Made by a program: the position numbers and the translations under genes. From an uncultured Thermoanaerobaculum sp. (GTDB taxonomy: Bacteria > Acidobacteriota > Thermoanaerobaculia > Thermoanaerobaculales > Thermoanaerobaculaceae), in the NCBI GenBank assembly GCA_937934115.1, contig CALHAH010000006.1, positions 1 to 64,000 on the forward strand: DNA of 64,000 nt, read 5' to 3'. The notes under the pieces are model-generated. The model saw nothing but the letters and a program-made list of their open reading frames with translations. It ran no database searches and was not told where the DNA came from. This document shows positions 44,657 to 53,755 of the stretch, in pieces. Positions within the stretch are counted from its first letter, which is position 1; the number at the start of each line of letters is the position of its first letter.

Positions 44657-45401
44657 GGGCCATCACCTCCTCACAAAGCGCGTAGTACTCGGTGGCGCCG
44701 GTGGATTCGGGAGCGTGTTCGAAGATAGAAGCTCGGTAGGCTGGGCTTTCCTCCAAGCGAACCGAGCGGGAAATTACGGTCCTAAAGAGCTTGTCACCAA
44801 AAACCTTGGCGATTTGCTCGTGAATATCTCGGGCCAGAACCGTGCGCTTGTCGTAGAGCGTGATCACCGCGCCTAAGATTTGCAGGTCGGGGTTAGCACG
44901 CGCTTTGATTTTATCCACGGTTTCCAACAAATCGTCGGTGCCTTCCAACGCAAAGTACGAGGATTGGATGGGAATCAAGAGGTGCGTAGCCGCTACCATG
45001 GCGTTGACGGTCAAAAGGCCAAGGGTGGGCGGTGTATCCACGAGCACCGCTGCAAAACGCTCCGCCACCGGGCCCAGCCGGTCCTTCAAGCGGAAGTGGG
45101 CGTCCAGCTCCCCTACCAGCGCCGCTTCCAGCTTAGCCAAGCTAATCTTGGCGGGCGCCAATTGCAGCTTTTCCAAATGGGTGGGGACAAGAACTTCCTC
45201 CAGCGTTACACCGCCAACCATCACGTCGTACATGCTGGCGGAAAGTTCGTGGTTGTCCACAAAGGACAGGGTGGCGTTGGCTTGGGGGTCTAAATCCACC
45301 AGCAAGGTGCTAAGCCCCTTCAACGCGAAAGCCGCCGCCAGGTTAATGGCGGTTGTGGTCTTTCCTACTCCCCCCTTTTGGTTGGCAATGGTGATGATCA
45401 T
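44649..45401 (-). CDS. parA: Chromosome-partitioning ATPase ParA (Soj)
   Basis: A 250-residue Walker-type ATPase. The deviant P-loop is NQKGGVGKTTTAINLA, Walker A' VDLDPQANAT and the motif VLVDTPPTLGLLTVNAM follow. It has the compact form without an N-terminal HTH, typical of chromosomal Soj. Cooperates with ParB through nucleoid-bound gradients. Translation is coupled to parB. It lies downstream of the DUF151 gene in the same direction with a 121-nt gap. Confidence 0.94.
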   Translation of the reverse strand: MIITIANQKGGVGKTTTAINLAAAFALKGLSTLLVDLDPQANATLSFVDNHELSASMYDVMVGGVTLEEVLVPTHLEKLQLAPAKISLAKLEAALVGELDAHFRLKDRLGPVAERFAAVLVDTPPTLGLLTVNAMVAATHLLIPIQSSYFALEGTDDLLETVDKIKARANPDLQILGAVITLYDKRTVLARDIHEQIAKVFGDKLFRTVISRSVRLEESPAYRASIFEHAPESTGATEYYALCEEVMARV

Positions 45402-45522
45402 GGCGCGAGTTCATCCCCTTCCTTCACAGAGGCTTTCCGGTCAAGCCTGAGTTCGCACTGCCCACGAACCCAGCGTGGGGATAGGTTACCACGTTGCAGG
45501 TCACGGGGGATACTCTGGCGAG

Positions 45523-46014
45523 CTACATCTTGTACTTGCCGATGTCCTCTGGGGTTAAGGAGTCCAACCACTCCTTGAGCTTTTCTTCTTGGCTGCCCTC
45601 ACCCCGAACTTCCAAGGCATGAGCCTGTTGGAACACGCTTTCAGCTACCTTGATGGGAGCCCGGGCCCGCAAGGCCAAGGCGATGGCGTCCGAGGGGCGT
45701 GCGTCCACCTCCACCCGGCGGCCTTCGGCGGTACGCAGCGACACCGTGGCGTGGAAGGTGTTCTCCACCAGTGAGTGCACCAAAACCCCCTCCACCACCG
45801 CACCCAAGGCTTCAATGACGGAGCGCAGAAGGTCATGGGTCATGGGGCGAGGCGTTTGCACCCCTTCCAACTCCATGGCAATGGCGTTAGCCTCAAAAAC
45901 CCCAATCCAGATGGGCAAGAGGACGTTTTCATCTGCCTTCTTGAGGATGACAATAGGGGTATTGGAGACAGGATCCAAGATCAGACCCTTGATTTCCACC
46001 AGGTGTTGCTCCAT
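45523..46014 (-). CDS. Bifunctional nuclease-family (DUF151) protein
   Basis: A 163-residue protein with the DUF151/bifunctional nuclease core: GLILDPVSNTPIVILKKADENVLLPIWIGVFEANAIAMELEGV, RPMTHDLLRSVIEALGA and VDARPSDAIALALRARAPI. Family members have reported RNase/DNase activity, but their cellular role in bacteria is poorly known. A charged C-terminal tail follows. It lies 76 nt after miaB in the same direction and may share its transcript. Confidence 0.87.
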   Translation of the reverse strand: MEQHLVEIKGLILDPVSNTPIVILKKADENVLLPIWIGVFEANAIAMELEGVQTPRPMTHDLLRSVIEALGAVVEGVLVHSLVENTFHATVSLRTAEGRRVEVDARPSDAIALALRARAPIKVAESVFQQAHALEVRGEGSQEEKLKEWLDSLTPEDIGKYKM

Positions 46015-46090
46015 GTCGCCTCCCTCCCCTCACCTTCCAAGATCAACCCCCAACCATCTCCTGTCAAGGGCAGATCAGGGTGCTGGCAAA

Positions 46091-47449
46091 TCAAGCTGCA
46101 AATGGGCTCAAAGACTGAACGCCCCCTTTTTCATCGCTTCTCATTTGCTCCCCCAAAAGGGCATGGGGGGTAGCGCCGGTGATGCGGATGGGAACCAGCT
46201 GACCCGGGGCAATGCCTTCCCAGCCCGGAAAGTTAACGACCCGATGGTCCTCACCCCTCCCCTGCCAAAGACCCTCGCCACGCTTCGCCGGGCCGTCCAC
46301 CAAAACGTGGAAAACCTTGCCAATAAGAGCTTGGTTCAAGCTGAGGGCTATCGCCGCTTGCGTCGCAAAGAGGCGCTCCAGCCTCGAGCCGGCCACCTCT
46401 CGCGGGACCCTCTCGGGGTACTTGGCCGCTGGCGTTTTCGGGCGCGGCGAAAAGATAAAACCGTAAAGCTGGCTAAATCTAATTTTTTCAACAAGATCCA
46501 TGGTTTGCTCGAAATCTTCCTCGGTCTCACCGGGGAACCCAACGATCACGTCGGTGGAAAGGGCCACCTGGGGCCGGACCTCGCGGATCTTGGCCACCAG
46601 CTCCAAGTACTCTTCGCGGGTGTAGCGCCGGCGCATGGCTTTCAAAATGCGGTTGGAACCAGCTTGAAAAGGAAGGTGCAAGTAGGTCCCCAGCCGCGGC
46701 AAAGACCCCAAGGCGCGGATCAGCTTCTGGTCAAAGAACTTGGGATGGGAGGTAATGAACTGCACCCGCCACAGGCCTTCCACTGCACAAACCGCTGCCA
46801 GAAGGTCCGCGAAGTGGGCGCCGGTTTGCGGGCAGCGGTAGGCGTTGATGGTTTGCCCCAAAAGCGTGACTTCCAGCGTACCCCGGGCCACCAAGGCTTT
46901 CACCTCGTCCACCACTGCGCTTAACGGCCGACTGACCTCTCGGCCACGGGTGTACGGAACAATGCAAAACGTGCAGTGTTGGTTGCAGCCGTGGATCACC
47001 GTGACGTACTGCCTGGCGGAGTGCGAGCGGGCAATGAGGTGGGTATCCAAATCACGGGTTTCCTCAAACCCCGTGAGGGAAAGCCTCCTACCGCTGTTTA
47101 CGGCTTTCAAGGCCAAGGGCAGCTGAGCAATACGACCAGGCCCCAAAACGAAGTCCAACACCTGGCTGCGGGCCAAGGCTCCAGCCCCTTCCTGCTCGGC
47201 GACGCAACCGCAAAGCCCTATCACCTCTGGCTTGCCTACGGTTTTTTTGAGGAAACGTAGCTCCCCTAAGCGGGAAAGCACCTTTTGCACTGCCTTTTCC
47301 CGCACCGCACAGGTGTTCAAAAGCACCACATCCGCCTCTTGGGGCTCGGCCACCGGGGCAAGCCCAGAGGCTTGGAGCATCCCCGCCAGGTACTCGGAAT
47401 CCAGCACGTTCATCTGGCAGCCCCACGTTTCAATCCAGTACGTCTTCAT
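46091..47449 (-). CDS. miaB: tRNA-2-methylthio-N6-isopentenyladenosine synthase
   Basis: A radical-SAM methylthiotransferase of about 452 residues modifying A37 of tRNAs that read UNN codons. The N-terminal cluster cysteines are Cys11 (WGCQMN), Cys47 (NTCAVREKA) and Cys82 (GCVAEQ). The radical-SAM cluster is Cys155/159/162 (GCNQHCTFC). A TRAM domain closes the protein. The ATG at 47449 has GGGAGGAG 4 nt upstream; the longer ORF-track start is unsupported. The tRNA-Leu(UAA) in this window belongs to the class such enzymes act on. Confidence 0.9.
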   Translation of the reverse strand: MKTYWIETWGCQMNVLDSEYLAGMLQASGLAPVAEPQEADVVLLNTCAVREKAVQKVLSRLGELRFLKKTVGKPEVIGLCGCVAEQEGAGALARSQVLDFVLGPGRIAQLPLALKAVNSGRRLSLTGFEETRDLDTHLIARSHSARQYVTVIHGCNQHCTFCIVPYTRGREVSRPLSAVVDEVKALVARGTLEVTLLGQTINAYRCPQTGAHFADLLAAVCAVEGLWRVQFITSHPKFFDQKLIRALGSLPRLGTYLHLPFQAGSNRILKAMRRRYTREEYLELVAKIREVRPQVALSTDVIVGFPGETEEDFEQTMDLVEKIRFSQLYGFIFSPRPKTPAAKYPERVPREVAGSRLERLFATQAAIALSLNQALIGKVFHVLVDGPAKRGEGLWQGRGEDHRVVNFPGWEGIAPGQLVPIRITGATPHALLGEQMRSDEKGGVQSLSPFAA

Positions 47450-47538
47450 GCTCCTCCCGTTGCCCAACGCCACCGATTTGGTGCGCTCCGGCTCCCCATT
47501 TTGCAACCAAGTCTTGCTTTGTGCAAACCCCCGGGCCG

Positions 47539-48084
47539 CTACGGGGCGTTGGGACCTTGTGCCCTTTCCACCCACGAGGGGAAGATGGGCTCGGGCAAAG
47601 GAAGGTTGAAAAACCACTCACGTTTGCCTCCAGCCGCCAACGCCTGCTGCACCACCTGTTCAGGGGCTCCGCGCATGATTTCTAACTCGGTTTCGGCTCG
47701 GCGGATGCTGCGCTGAAGCACAGCCGATGCCGGGCTTTGCGGAGAGTACGCTTGTGCCCGTGCCCGCTGCAGGAAAAGCTCCAAACCCAAAACCCGAGCC
47801 CCGGCCTCTTGCTACCGCGCTTGCCACAGGTTTACGTTGGACAGCAATGCTTCCTTGGCTGGCTGTGCTGCCTGCAGCGTCACCCCCTGGCCCAGCCGCT
47901 TAATTGCATCGTTGTCCAGTTTACGGGTACCCGGCGGCAGCCTGAGCGTAACCCCCCGTACCAGCTCAGCGAGGCCAGTGGGGGTGGCGGCTTGCTGGGT
48001 CTTTTGGGTCCCACCCGGAGCTGCCACCAACGCCACCAGGACACTCAAGAACACCACGCGCCTAAGGTTTGTTTGTACCCTCAC
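47539..48084 (-). pseudogene. Secreted small protein gene interrupted by in-frame TAG
   Basis: The frame begins near the GTG at 48084 with a signal-like segment (RRVVFLSVLVALVAAPGG) and continues through TGLAELVRGVTLRLPPGTRKLDNDAIK to a TAG at 47812-47814 (WQAR-stop). The same frame then continues without interruption for 91 more codons (QEAGARVLGLELFLQRARAQAY to AQGPNAP). The ORF track lists the two halves separately. One substitution would join them into a protein of about 181 residues. The family is unknown. It overlaps the cupin gene by 23 nt. It is either a recent nonsense mutation, a sequencing error, or two genes. Confidence 0.6.
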
Positions 48085-48427
48085 GGCCGTAACGATCCTC
48101 CAAGCGCACCACGTCGTCAAGGTGCGGGGTGGAAACCTCAACGATGGTGAGGTCACTCACCGCCACCACCCGATGGACGGTTCCCGGCTCCAGGTGACAC
48201 ACCGTGCCGGGGGCAAGCGGCACCACGTGGTCAGGGCCGGTAAAAGGGAGTGAACCCAGCTGCAGCTCCCCCTCCCCAGCCAAAACTCGCATGGTCTCAA
48301 CTTTCCGCTGGTGGTACTGCAGAGAAAGGGCGTGTCCTGCCTTTACGGTGATGATCTTGCCCACGTAGTACGGGGTTTCCGCAAAGATCTCTTCCTGCCC
48401 CCAGGGTTTGGCCACCCAGCGCGTCAT
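48062..48427 (-). CDS. Cupin-domain protein, mannose-6-phosphate isomerase-like
   Basis: A 121-residue single cupin similar to the C-terminal isomerase domain of ManC/AlgA proteins. Visible are VAKPWGQEEIFAETPYYVGKIITVKAGHALSLQYHQRKVETMRVLAGEGEL and GTVCHLEPGTVHRV, giving the usual metal-ligand histidines and glutamate. It could isomerise or bind a phosphosugar, or act only as a sugar sensor. It overlaps the ptsI stop by 4 nt (ATGA), which ties it to the PTS genes. Confidence 0.82.
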   Translation of the reverse strand: MTRWVAKPWGQEEIFAETPYYVGKIITVKAGHALSLQYHQRKVETMRVLAGEGELQLGSLPFTGPDHVVPLAPGTVCHLEPGTVHRVVAVSDLTIVEVSTPHLDDVVRLEDRYGREGTNKP

Positions 48428-50193
48428 ATCCGCACCCTCAATTGCAGCTTAGCCAAAAGGCCTGCCACGCTCTCCCATAAGAACTCCTCCACCTCCTTGG
48501 CGCTGGCTAAGCTCAAGGCGCGACGGGCAATGCGTCTGGCGTCGGCAAAGGAGATGGCGCGGATGAGGCTGCGCACCACGGGAAGGGCTGGGGCGTGCAT
48601 GGAAAACTCGGTAAGCCCCAGGCCTAAGAGCACCGGCACCGCAATGGGATCGGCGGCCAGCTCACCGCAAAGGGAAACGGGGATGCCCGCACGGCGGCCG
48701 GCGGTGATCACCCTTTCAATGAGCCGCAGGACCCCCGGGTGAAGGGGTCGGTACGTGCGTGCCAACTCACGGTTGGCACGGTCCACCGCCAACGTGTACT
48801 GAGTAAGATCGTTGGTACCAATGGCCAAGAAGGCCAACTCGCGGGCAAAGTGCTCGGCTAAGAGGGCCGCCGCGGGTACTTCCACCATGGCTCCCAACGC
48901 CAGCTCGTCGGGTACCACTTTCCCCTCCGCTTGCAATTCCTGGCGCAACCGCTCCACCATCACTTTGACGGTGCGCACCTCTTCCAGGTGGCCAATCATG
49001 GGCACCATCACCCGCACTTGCCCGGGAAACTCGCCAGCTACCCGCAAAATGGCCCGCAGTTGCGTACGGAAAAACTCGGGCCGCGCCAGAGAAAGACGTA
49101 CTCCTCTAAGGCCCAGGGCGGGGTTGGCCTCCAGCTGCCCGAGGATTTCCCGCGCCAGCTTTTTACCACCCAAATCGTAGGTGCGGATGGTAACCACTTG
49201 GCCTGGAAAGCCTTCCACTAGCTTTTTATAAGCTTGGTACTGAGCCTCCTCGTCCGGCAAAAGGGGGGCGGTTTGCATAAACAAGAACTCCGAACGGAAC
49301 AAACCCACACCTTCCGCCCCAGCACGGTGGGCATCCTCAATCTCGTGAAGAAGGTCCACGTTGGCCAAGAGCCGCACCCGGTGACCATCGGTGGTTTCCG
49401 CTGGCAGGTGCGCCTGCTGCAAAAGGCTTTGCTGCCGCCGCTGGTGCTCTTGGGCTCGCCAACGGTAAACCTCCACCAAAGCTGGTTCCGGGTTGATGAG
49501 CACGTGCCCCTCAAACCCGTCCACAATCACGAGCCTGCCCAGACGCGAGGCCTCCACGAGCCCCTCTACCCCCACTACCGCCGGAATCCCCAGGGACTTG
49601 GCAATGATCGTGGTGTGCGAGGTGAGACCTCCGGCTTCTGAGGCAAAGCCAATGACGCTCCCTGCGGCTAACTGGATGGCCTGGGAGGGTGGGATGTCGT
49701 CGGCCACCAGGATACGGGGTTGTCCGTTGGTAAACCCAGGCTGGGGCCTTCCCTGGAGCTCCCGCTGCCAATGCGCCGCCACGTCCAAAAGGTCCACTTG
49801 CCGTTCGCGGAGGTAGACGTCCGCCAGCTGTTCAAAGCGCTGCAAAAGCCCGCGCACTACCTCATCCAAGGCCCATTCCGCGCACACGCGATCGCGGCGT
49901 ATAACCTCCTCCACTTCCGCCACCAAGGTGGGATCCGCAAGGAAAAGCCTATGGGCTTCCAGAATCGCGGCAAATTCCGGGCCCATGCGGCGACCCGCTG
50001 TTTCTTTGAGCTCGGCCAGACGGGCGGCCACCCGCGCGGCGGCTTCCCGCAACCGGGCAATTTCATCTTCCACCCGCTCCTCCGGGATCGCCACGCGAAC
50101 GACAGGCAAAGGCTGGTTTTCTACGAGCAGCGGTTCGCCCATAGCGATGCCCGGGGAGGCAGGCAGGCCGGAAAGCGTACGAAAAGCCGTCAA
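48424..50193 (-). CDS. ptsI: PTS enzyme I (PEP-protein phosphotransferase)
   Basis: Enzyme I takes phosphate from PEP onto a histidine and passes it to HPr. The 589-residue protein has the phosphorylation-site motif GGLTSHTTIIAK with His193 and the PEP-site motifs VGLFRSEFLFM, GLRGVRLSLARPEFFRTQLRAI and VSLCGELAADP. Length fits E. coli EI (575). The TTG start overlaps the HPr stop (TTGA) with GGGGAG upstream. No sugar-specific EIIB/EIIC is near, so its role here is probably regulatory. Confidence 0.93.
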   Translation of the reverse strand: MTAFRTLSGLPASPGIAMGEPLLVENQPLPVVRVAIPEERVEDEIARLREAAARVAARLAELKETAGRRMGPEFAAILEAHRLFLADPTLVAEVEEVIRRDRVCAEWALDEVVRGLLQRFEQLADVYLRERQVDLLDVAAHWQRELQGRPQPGFTNGQPRILVADDIPPSQAIQLAAGSVIGFASEAGGLTSHTTIIAKSLGIPAVVGVEGLVEASRLGRLVIVDGFEGHVLINPEPALVEVYRWRAQEHQRRQQSLLQQAHLPAETTDGHRVRLLANVDLLHEIEDAHRAGAEGVGLFRSEFLFMQTAPLLPDEEAQYQAYKKLVEGFPGQVVTIRTYDLGGKKLAREILGQLEANPALGLRGVRLSLARPEFFRTQLRAILRVAGEFPGQVRVMVPMIGHLEEVRTVKVMVERLRQELQAEGKVVPDELALGAMVEVPAAALLAEHFARELAFLAIGTNDLTQYTLAVDRANRELARTYRPLHPGVLRLIERVITAGRRAGIPVSLCGELAADPIAVPVLLGLGLTEFSMHAPALPVVRSLIRAISFADARRIARRALSLASAKEVEEFLWESVAGLLAKLQLRVRI

Positions 50194-50474
50194 CTGGGCT
50201 CCCCGAAACGCTCGGCCACCAGCTGGGCCAGGGCTTGTAAGGCCTCCTGGGCGTCAACACCTTCGGCAGAAATGGTGAGCTTGGAGCCGCAGGGGGCTGC
50301 CAAAAGCAAAAGACCGAGGATGGATTTCCCGTTCACTTCCTCGTCGTTGTGACGTACCCTGATTTCCGCCTGAAAACGGGACGCCTCTTGCACAAACTTA
50401 GAAGCCGCGCGGGCATGGAGGCCCAGCCGGTTTACCAACTCGACTGTTTTTTCTAGCCTAGATGCGCTTTCCAC
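50190..50474 (-). CDS. ptsH: Phosphocarrier protein HPr
   Basis: A protein of about 94 residues with the active-site motif GLHARAASKF (His20, target of enzyme I) and the regulatory-serine motif NGKSILGLLLLAAP (Ser51, target of HPr kinase). Both phosphorylation sites are intact, consistent with the hprK gene 1.3 kb upstream. The GTG at 50474 gives a short N-terminal extension and overlaps the EIIA gene by 17 nt. It couples EI to the two EIIA proteins of the cluster. Confidence 0.92.
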   Translation of the reverse strand: MESASRLEKTVELVNRLGLHARAASKFVQEASRFQAEIRVRHNDEEVNGKSILGLLLLAAPCGSKLTISAEGVDAQEALQALAQLVAERFGEPS

Positions 50475-50883
50475 CTTTGTGCTCCAGCACCTCACTCACC
50501 ACGTAAATGCTTTTCTGCCCCTTTTCCGCCACCGCGCGCGCCAGGGCTTTGAGGGTCCAGTTTTGCTCACGACGGAGAGCCGCGAGCTTCACCACCATCG
50601 GCAGGTTCACCCCAGTCACCAGCTCCGAGCGAGCGGGGTCTAAGAACGCCAAGGACAGGTTGGTGGGTGTCCCGCCGAACATGTCGGTAAGAACGATGAC
50701 ACCCTCCCCCGAGTCCAGTTCCTTGAGCGCCACGGCAATGTCAGCCTTGGCCTTTTGCGGATCCACGTTCCAATCCAGAGACAGCGCCTTCGCCTGCGTA
50801 CCCAGCGTGGCGTCAATCTTCCGTCCCGCTGCCAGCAGCTCTTCCGCCAAACTGCCGTGCGAAATGATGAGGATGCCCACCAT
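50458..50883 (-). CDS. Mannose-family PTS EIIA protein
   Basis: A 141-residue stand-alone EIIA of the mannose class. His9 in IISHGSLAEEL is the expected phosphorylation site, and GVIVLTDMFGGTPTNLSLAFL is the family hallmark. It lacks the EIIB domain and no EIIC/EIID genes follow, so sugar transport is unlikely; the protein may read out HPr phosphorylation. The ATG at 50883 has a GGAGGGGG site about 10 nt upstream. It lies 28 nt from rapZ and overlaps ptsH. Confidence 0.87.
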   Translation of the reverse strand: MVGILIISHGSLAEELLAAGRKIDATLGTQAKALSLDWNVDPQKAKADIAVALKELDSGEGVIVLTDMFGGTPTNLSLAFLDPARSELVTGVNLPMVVKLAALRREQNWTLKALARAVAEKGQKSIYVVSEVLEHKGGKRI

Positions 50884-50911
50884 TTTTGCCTGCCCCCTCC
50901 TCCAGAGCTGT

Positions 50912-51781
50912 TTACACTTCCCTGTCCCTATCCCGATGGTGGACTCGCACAAGCCACCCTTCGTGCCGCAAGTCTTCTCCCAACCGGGAAGCTAAGTATA
51001 CCGACCGGTGACGGCCACCGGTGCACCCAAAGGCAATCACCACGTAGCTTTTCTGCTCGCGCTTGTAGTAGGGCAAGATCTCTTCCACCAGCCCTTTTAA
51101 CCGAGCGTATACGGTTTGCACCTCTTGGTGGCCGGCAAGCCACGAAACCACATCGGGGTGATCGCCAGGCAACGGCCGAAGCTCCGGCACAAAGTAAGGG
51201 TTAGGCAAAAAGCGAACGTCAAACACCAAGGTGGCATCGGGCGGCAAACCGAACTTGAAACCGAAGCTTTCGCAACGCACGATCAAAGGCTGGGCCAGTT
51301 CAGTGGTGCCAAACCGCCTGGCCACTTCCGCCCGTAGCTCGTGGGGCGTGTAGTTGGAGGTGTCCAAAACCGCCGAAGCGGAAGCCCGCACCGCTTCCAG
51401 GACCTGGCGTTCGTAGGCCACGGCCTCCGTCAGGTCCAGGTGGCGGAAGGGGTGCGGGCGTCTCGTCTCCTGAAAACGACGGACAATCACGTCATCGGCC
51501 GCATCCACAAAGAGCACTTCCACCCCGGGGAATCGCGCCTTGAGCTTCTCCACAAGCGCTGGAAAACCCGCGGCAAAAGCTGGGGTGCGCACATCCACCA
51601 CTACCACCCAGGGTGGGCCTTGCGCTTGGAACGCCCTCTCAAAAAGGGGTTCCATGAGATCTAGGGGCAGATTGTCCACACAGGTAAAGCCCAGGTCCTC
51701 AAAACAGCGAGTGACTATAGATTTGCCGGCACCCGAAAGGCCGGTGACGATGATGGCTCGGGGGTTGGTGGTTTGGTTCAT
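50912..51781 (-). CDS. rapZ: RNase adapter/nucleotide-binding protein RapZ
   Basis: A 289-residue P-loop protein. Walker A is GLSGAGKS near the N-terminus, the middle holds VLFVDAADDVIVRRFQETRRPHP, and the C-terminal domain ends with the signature FGCTGGRHRSVYLA. In E. coli RapZ guides RNase E to a small RNA controlling GlcN6P synthase; in other phyla the role is less known. The ATG overlaps the hprK stop by 4 nt. Its place between hprK and a PTS EIIA is conserved in many bacteria. Confidence 0.92.
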   Translation of the reverse strand: MNQTTNPRAIIVTGLSGAGKSIVTRCFEDLGFTCVDNLPLDLMEPLFERAFQAQGPPWVVVVDVRTPAFAAGFPALVEKLKARFPGVEVLFVDAADDVIVRRFQETRRPHPFRHLDLTEAVAYERQVLEAVRASASAVLDTSNYTPHELRAEVARRFGTTELAQPLIVRCESFGFKFGLPPDATLVFDVRFLPNPYFVPELRPLPGDHPDVVSWLAGHQEVQTVYARLKGLVEEILPYYKREQKSYVVIAFGCTGGRHRSVYLASRLGEDLRHEGWLVRVHHRDRDREV

Positions 51782-52731
51782 TCCGGTTTGAGCACGTGCT
51801 CGTGGGCCTCCACGAAAGCCCGCCCCATATCGCTGACCCCGCGCTGAAGGAGGAGATGCCTCCTGGCTGCGCACTCCACAAGCAACGACAGGCTGCGACC
51901 GGCAGCTACCGGAACCTGGAGCAACGGGCGGCGCACACCTAAGATCTCCGTGAACTTTTGATCCAGCCCCAGTCTTTCCACCGGCAAGGTTTCCTCGGGA
52001 ACTAATTGGATGACGAGGTCTATGGGTTTCCAGTCGCGGATAGCCGCTGCCCCAAAGAGCTGGTCAATGTTGATGATTCCCAGGCCCCGCACTTCCATCA
52101 CACCGCGGCCTTTTTCCGGTGCTTGGCCGATGAGTTGGTCCTGACGGAGGCGAAAAACCTCCACCACATCGTCCGCCACCAACCGGTGGCCACGATAAAT
52201 GAGCTCCAACGCGCATTCACTTTTGCCCAACCCTGATTCACCTTGGAGTAGCACACCCACGGCAAAAATATCCATGAGGTTGCCGTGAATCCTGGTGCGT
52301 GGCGCCAAAAGTACCTCCAGCGCGGAGGACAGCCACTCAATGACCTCGGAGGTATTGGCGGGGCTTACCGCCAGCACCACGTCATGGGCCTGGCAGTACG
52401 GGGCAAAAATGTGGGCGGTTTCCCAGTTCCCTTTGCTTAACACCACAAGTGGTGGAGCACTGGCCACCAAGCCGGCCACGCGCTCCTTTTGGGTTGCCTC
52501 CGGCAAGGTCTTTAAAAACTCCGCTTCGCTGGCACCGATGACCTGTACTCGCCCCGGTCGCAAAGACGCCAAAAACCCAGCTAAGGCCAACCCAGGTTTT
52601 TGCAGGCGGGGGGAAAGGATGGGTCGCTCAAGACCGGAAGGTGGCGCCACCGGCAGTGACAACTCCAGCTCGGCTAGTCTCTTGTCAGCAAGGAACTGAC
52701 GCACGGTGAGCGCAACTGCCGGTTGGCTCAT
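51778..52731 (-). CDS. hprK: HPr kinase/phosphorylase
   Basis: A 317-residue bifunctional enzyme that phosphorylates and dephosphorylates HPr on serine. The C-terminal kinase domain has the P-loop LLQGESGLGKSECALELI, followed by RGHRLVADDVVEV and the family signature MEVRGLGIINIDQLFG. An N-terminal regulatory domain precedes it (VRQFLADKRLAELELSLPVAPP). With an intact HPr serine site in the same operon, serine phosphorylation of HPr should occur. It overlaps ptsN and rapZ by 4 nt each. Confidence 0.93.
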   Translation of the reverse strand: MSQPAVALTVRQFLADKRLAELELSLPVAPPSGLERPILSPRLQKPGLALAGFLASLRPGRVQVIGASEAEFLKTLPEATQKERVAGLVASAPPLVVLSKGNWETAHIFAPYCQAHDVVLAVSPANTSEVIEWLSSALEVLLAPRTRIHGNLMDIFAVGVLLQGESGLGKSECALELIYRGHRLVADDVVEVFRLRQDQLIGQAPEKGRGVMEVRGLGIINIDQLFGAAAIRDWKPIDLVIQLVPEETLPVERLGLDQKFTEILGVRRPLLQVPVAAGRSLSLLVECAARRHLLLQRGVSDMGRAFVEAHEHVLKPE

Positions 52732-53186
52732 GCGCTTTCTCTCTTAGCCAAGAGCAAAAGCAGTTCCTGCGGCGTTTTCACCTTTGCCAAGCCGGCATCC
52801 ACGTCCCGGTCTCGCAGGAGCTTGGCAATTTCCGCCAGCACTTGAAGGTGAGCCGCGGGCTCGTCTGGCGGCGAGAGCACAAAAAAGAAAAAGCGGGCCC
52901 GATCTTTGGCCTCGGGACCAAAGGGGATTGCCTCTTGGGTACGAGCAAAGGCCACAACCACCTGTTTCAGGGAAGGCAGCTTGCAGTGGGGTATGGCGGC
53001 CTCGTGCCCAACCACCGTTGCCCCTAGCTTTTCCCTTTCCAGCAGGTGATCCACCAGATCCTCCGCGCTGTTCACAAGACCACTGCGCTCCAAAGCTTGG
53101 GCCACGAAGTACAAAACCTCTTCCCGGGTACGGGCAGGGATATCCAGGAGCACGTGCTCCGGCGGCAGCAGATGATCGAGTCTCAC
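52728..53186 (-). CDS. ptsN: PTS EIIA-Ntr/fructose-type protein
   Basis: A 152-residue EIIA domain. His67 in AAIPHCKLPSLKQVV is the phosphorylation site, and LLEREKLGATVVGHEAAIPH is the usual EIIA-2 context. EIIA-Ntr proteins act as phosphorylation-state sensors that influence potassium uptake, sigma factors or the stringent response, rather than sugar import. It lies between hpf and hprK in the usual rpoN-linked arrangement. Confidence 0.89.
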   Translation of the reverse strand: MRLDHLLPPEHVLLDIPARTREEVLYFVAQALERSGLVNSAEDLVDHLLEREKLGATVVGHEAAIPHCKLPSLKQVVVAFARTQEAIPFGPEAKDRARFFFFVLSPPDEPAAHLQVLAEIAKLLRDRDVDAGLAKVKTPQELLLLLAKRESA

Positions 53187-53206
53187 GGGGTTTTCCGTGT
53201 AACTTC

Positions 53207-53746
53207 CTAGATCTCCGGTGTCACCAAACCGTAGGTGTTGTCCCGACGACGATAGAGCACGTTGATCTGATCCGAATCAGCGTCCCGGAACACGATGAAG
53301 TCCTGTTTGTTGGCATCCAGTTCCAAAGCAGCCTCCTCCACGGTCATAGGCCGCACCGGTACGTAGGTGGTTTCCACGATGCGAAAAGCTCCAGAACGCA
53401 CGGAGGCAGCTTCCACCACTCGCAGCTCCCAAGCAGCTTCTCGACCCGCGCCCTTCTGTCTACGGTCGCGGACCTTTTGCTTGAGCCTTCGCGCTTGTTC
53501 TTCCAAGCGATCCACAACCTCTTGGAACGCCACTGACCACTCTGGGTTTTGCGCAGAGGCAGCAATTTCCGCGCCTTTGGCCCGAATGTAGCCATCCACC
53601 AGCATGCGGTGCTTTTCTTGGGAAAAGGTGAGCCGAGCCTCGTGGACTTCTCGGAAGTACTTGCTCAAGCGCGCCATCTTTTTTTGGATAAGGGATTGGT
53701 CTTTTGGTGTTAGCTCCACGTTACGGGTGACGATTTCAAACTCCAC
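53207..53746 (-). CDS. hpf: Long-form ribosome hibernation promoting factor
   Basis: A 179-residue protein with the N-terminal S30AE domain (FEIVTRNVELTPKDQSLIQKKMARLSKYF). The C-terminal dimerisation domain contains VRPMTVEEAALELDANKQDFIVFRDADSDQINVLYRRRDNTYGLVTP. The two-domain layout is the long type that pairs 70S ribosomes into 100S dimers during stasis. It lies 9 nt downstream of rpoN, the common order. Confidence 0.93.
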   Translation of the reverse strand: MEFEIVTRNVELTPKDQSLIQKKMARLSKYFREVHEARLTFSQEKHRMLVDGYIRAKGAEIAASAQNPEWSVAFQEVVDRLEEQARRLKQKVRDRRQKGAGREAAWELRVVEAASVRSGAFRIVETTYVPVRPMTVEEAALELDANKQDFIVFRDADSDQINVLYRRRDNTYGLVTPEI

Positions 53747-53755
53747 GGTACCCTC

